Assembly: GCF_016808335.1 (NCBI RefSeq)
Contig: NC_053139.1
Location: forward strand, 37,692,464-37,756,463
Reading direction: 5' to 3'
Source: Panicum virgatum
Taxonomy: Eukaryota; Streptophyta; Magnoliopsida; Poales; Poaceae
DNA length: 64,000 nt
Below the pieces are notes generated by a model. The model saw only the letters and a list, made by a program, of their open reading frames with translations. It was not told the origin of the DNA and searched no databases. A program made the position numbers and the translations under genes. This document shows positions 62,881 to 64,000 of this stretch, piece after piece (the stretch's first letter is position 1; each line of letters opens with the position of its first letter).

Positions 62881-63956
62881 ATGGCCGGGGTTACTCCTGC
62901 GTTGCTGGACCCAACAATAGACTCGGGTCACCGGTCCTTCCTTGCGAAGGTTCAGCACCAAGAACTAAACGTGCTGCGTTCACGTCCACCTGCAGAGTTG
63001 GTTGCTGTAGACCCACGATGGGTGCCCAGGTGATATGTCGTCTATTTTCTGTTTTTATCCGTTATACATTTCGTTATATAATGTATTAACATTGGAGCAC
63101 TGTATGATGCAGGCTGAGCGAGGCAGGTCTTCTCACTGTGGCTCGTCTTGCTGAGAGTGCTTTGGTGAAGCTAGACAGGTCTCTACTTTCAGCTCTCGTT
63201 GACAGATGGATACCTAAGACACACACGTTCCACCTCCCTTGTGGGGAGATGGCACCGACCCTGCAGGACGTTGCGATGCTGCTTGGTCTTCCTATCACCG
63301 GAGACGCTGTCGGGCCCCGCGTGGTACCTTCTACGTGGCTGGAGGATCTAGAGGAACGTTTTGCAGGTGTTGCCGCCATGATTGATCCTGAAGATTTCAA
63401 TGAGCACCCACAGTCGAAAGGCCTTTCCAAATCATGGCTCCTACAGTTTCAGGTACAATTTCATACAAAACAATGTGTTGATGTATTTTATGGCTTCGAA
63501 ATAACTCATGTGTTTCTTATTCTCAATGTTCGTACTTCATTGCAGCCGGATCTGTTGTCAGCCCATGCTGATGACTACAGCGTGACTAGATCACTCGAGG
63601 CATACCTGCTGTGGTTATTTGGGTACATCCTGTTCAACAACTCACACGGGCACTGTTTGGATAGGGTGCTTCTGCCCTACGCACAGGAGATCGCCGATGC
63701 AGATGAGGATGCCATACCCTTATATAGTTGGGGTTCAGTGGCTCTTGCATGCACATATCGTGGACTCTGCAAGGCATCACGGCAGAATGATAGGAATGCT
63801 GTCCTAACGGGGTGCCCAATTCTGCTACAGCTTTGGTCTTACGAGAGGATTGCTATCGGTCGTCCCATGATTGACCAGTCACCGTACACGCCGGATATGT
63901 ACGGTAACTTGGAGGACGACAGACCCACCATGGGGACTCTCTGGTACTCTCGACAG
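62881..63956 (+). CDS. Plant mobile domain (PMD) protein, 5' part
   Basis: Exons 62881-63029, 63113-63452 and 63546-63956 have GT-AG introns and agreeing phases, giving 300 residues before the next donor at 63957; the gene continues beyond the window. The visible part is the plant mobile domain (aminotransferase-like PMD, MAIN family): VKLDRSLLSALVDRW, THTFHLPCGEMAPTLQDV, LLGLPITGDAVGP, KSWLLQFQ, RSLEAYLLWLFGYILFN, YSWGSVALACTYRGLC, LQLWSYERI, GTLWYSRQ. Such domains are spread by retroelements and Mutator-like transposons in plants, and a few were domesticated (MAIN, MAIL1). No stop is seen, and the repeated promoter region suggests a transposon-borne copy. Function cannot be told here. Confidence 0.88.
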
Positions 63957-64000
63957 GTATGGACCCGATAAAATTTATATTCTATGCGTACTATAGTCAT

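Overview
The window is nuclear DNA of a grass. Three intron-bearing plant genes sit among nested LTR retrotransposons, MITEs and tRNA-derived SINEs of types typical of grasses, and the GC-rich first exons and Sirevirus-type Copia DNA point to a panicoid such as Panicum, Setaria or Sorghum relatives. That placement is an inference. The order HY5-type bZIP then CESA11-type cellulose synthase-like gene matches, from memory, neighbouring rice genes on chromosome 6 (OsbZIP48 and OsCESA11), so the left 23 kb looks like a conserved gene block.

Layout. 1-7.1 kb: HY5 (548-2754, four exons, GA microsatellite touching the start codon, probable GC-AG first intron) and a CESA11-type gene (3820-7082, six exons) that lacks two catalytic motifs of the family. 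7.2-14.8 kb: a short poly(A)-tailed retroposon with a 16-bp target duplication, split by a full-length 6.7-kb Copia element. 14.8-17 kb: small MITEs and one intact SINE. 17.8-22.9 kb: a DED1/DDX3-class DEAD-box RNA helicase of RH52 type. 24.3-28 kb: a FAR1-like fossil, a 913-bp Harbinger-like element and three MITEs of one family. 28.1-46.8 kb: a gag-only Gypsy element whose right LTR is interrupted by a 13-kb young Sirevirus and whose gag is interrupted by another Sirevirus-type solo LTR. 47-51 kb: a MITE, a CACTA-like end and a small gene for a cysteine-rich secreted peptide. 50.9-59 kb: a coding-free Gypsy-like element with a 4.2-kb solo LTR inside its right LTR. 59-62 kb: MITEs, a hAT- or Mutator-like element with internal tandem repeats, and an inverted SINE. 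62-64 kb: the 5' part of a plant-mobile-domain gene with its promoter, cut by the window end.

Most intriguing signal: in the 7481-14201 Copia element, the 15 bases placed where a primer-binding site should be (two bases after the 5' LTR) do not start with TGG as a tRNA-3'-end site would. They are a perfect reverse complement of a 15-base segment inside the same LTR, conserved in both LTRs. This is the arrangement expected for self-primed reverse transcription, as known for the yeast Tf1 element. In the same element the gag reading frame opens inside the LTR and runs through this site.

The host genes are not a joint pathway: HY5 is a light-signalling transcription factor, CESA11-like a membrane protein of the cellulose synthase superfamily, and the helicase a general RNA factor. 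All transposon proteins here carry stops or frameshifts except the plant-mobile-domain gene, which is open as far as it can be read.
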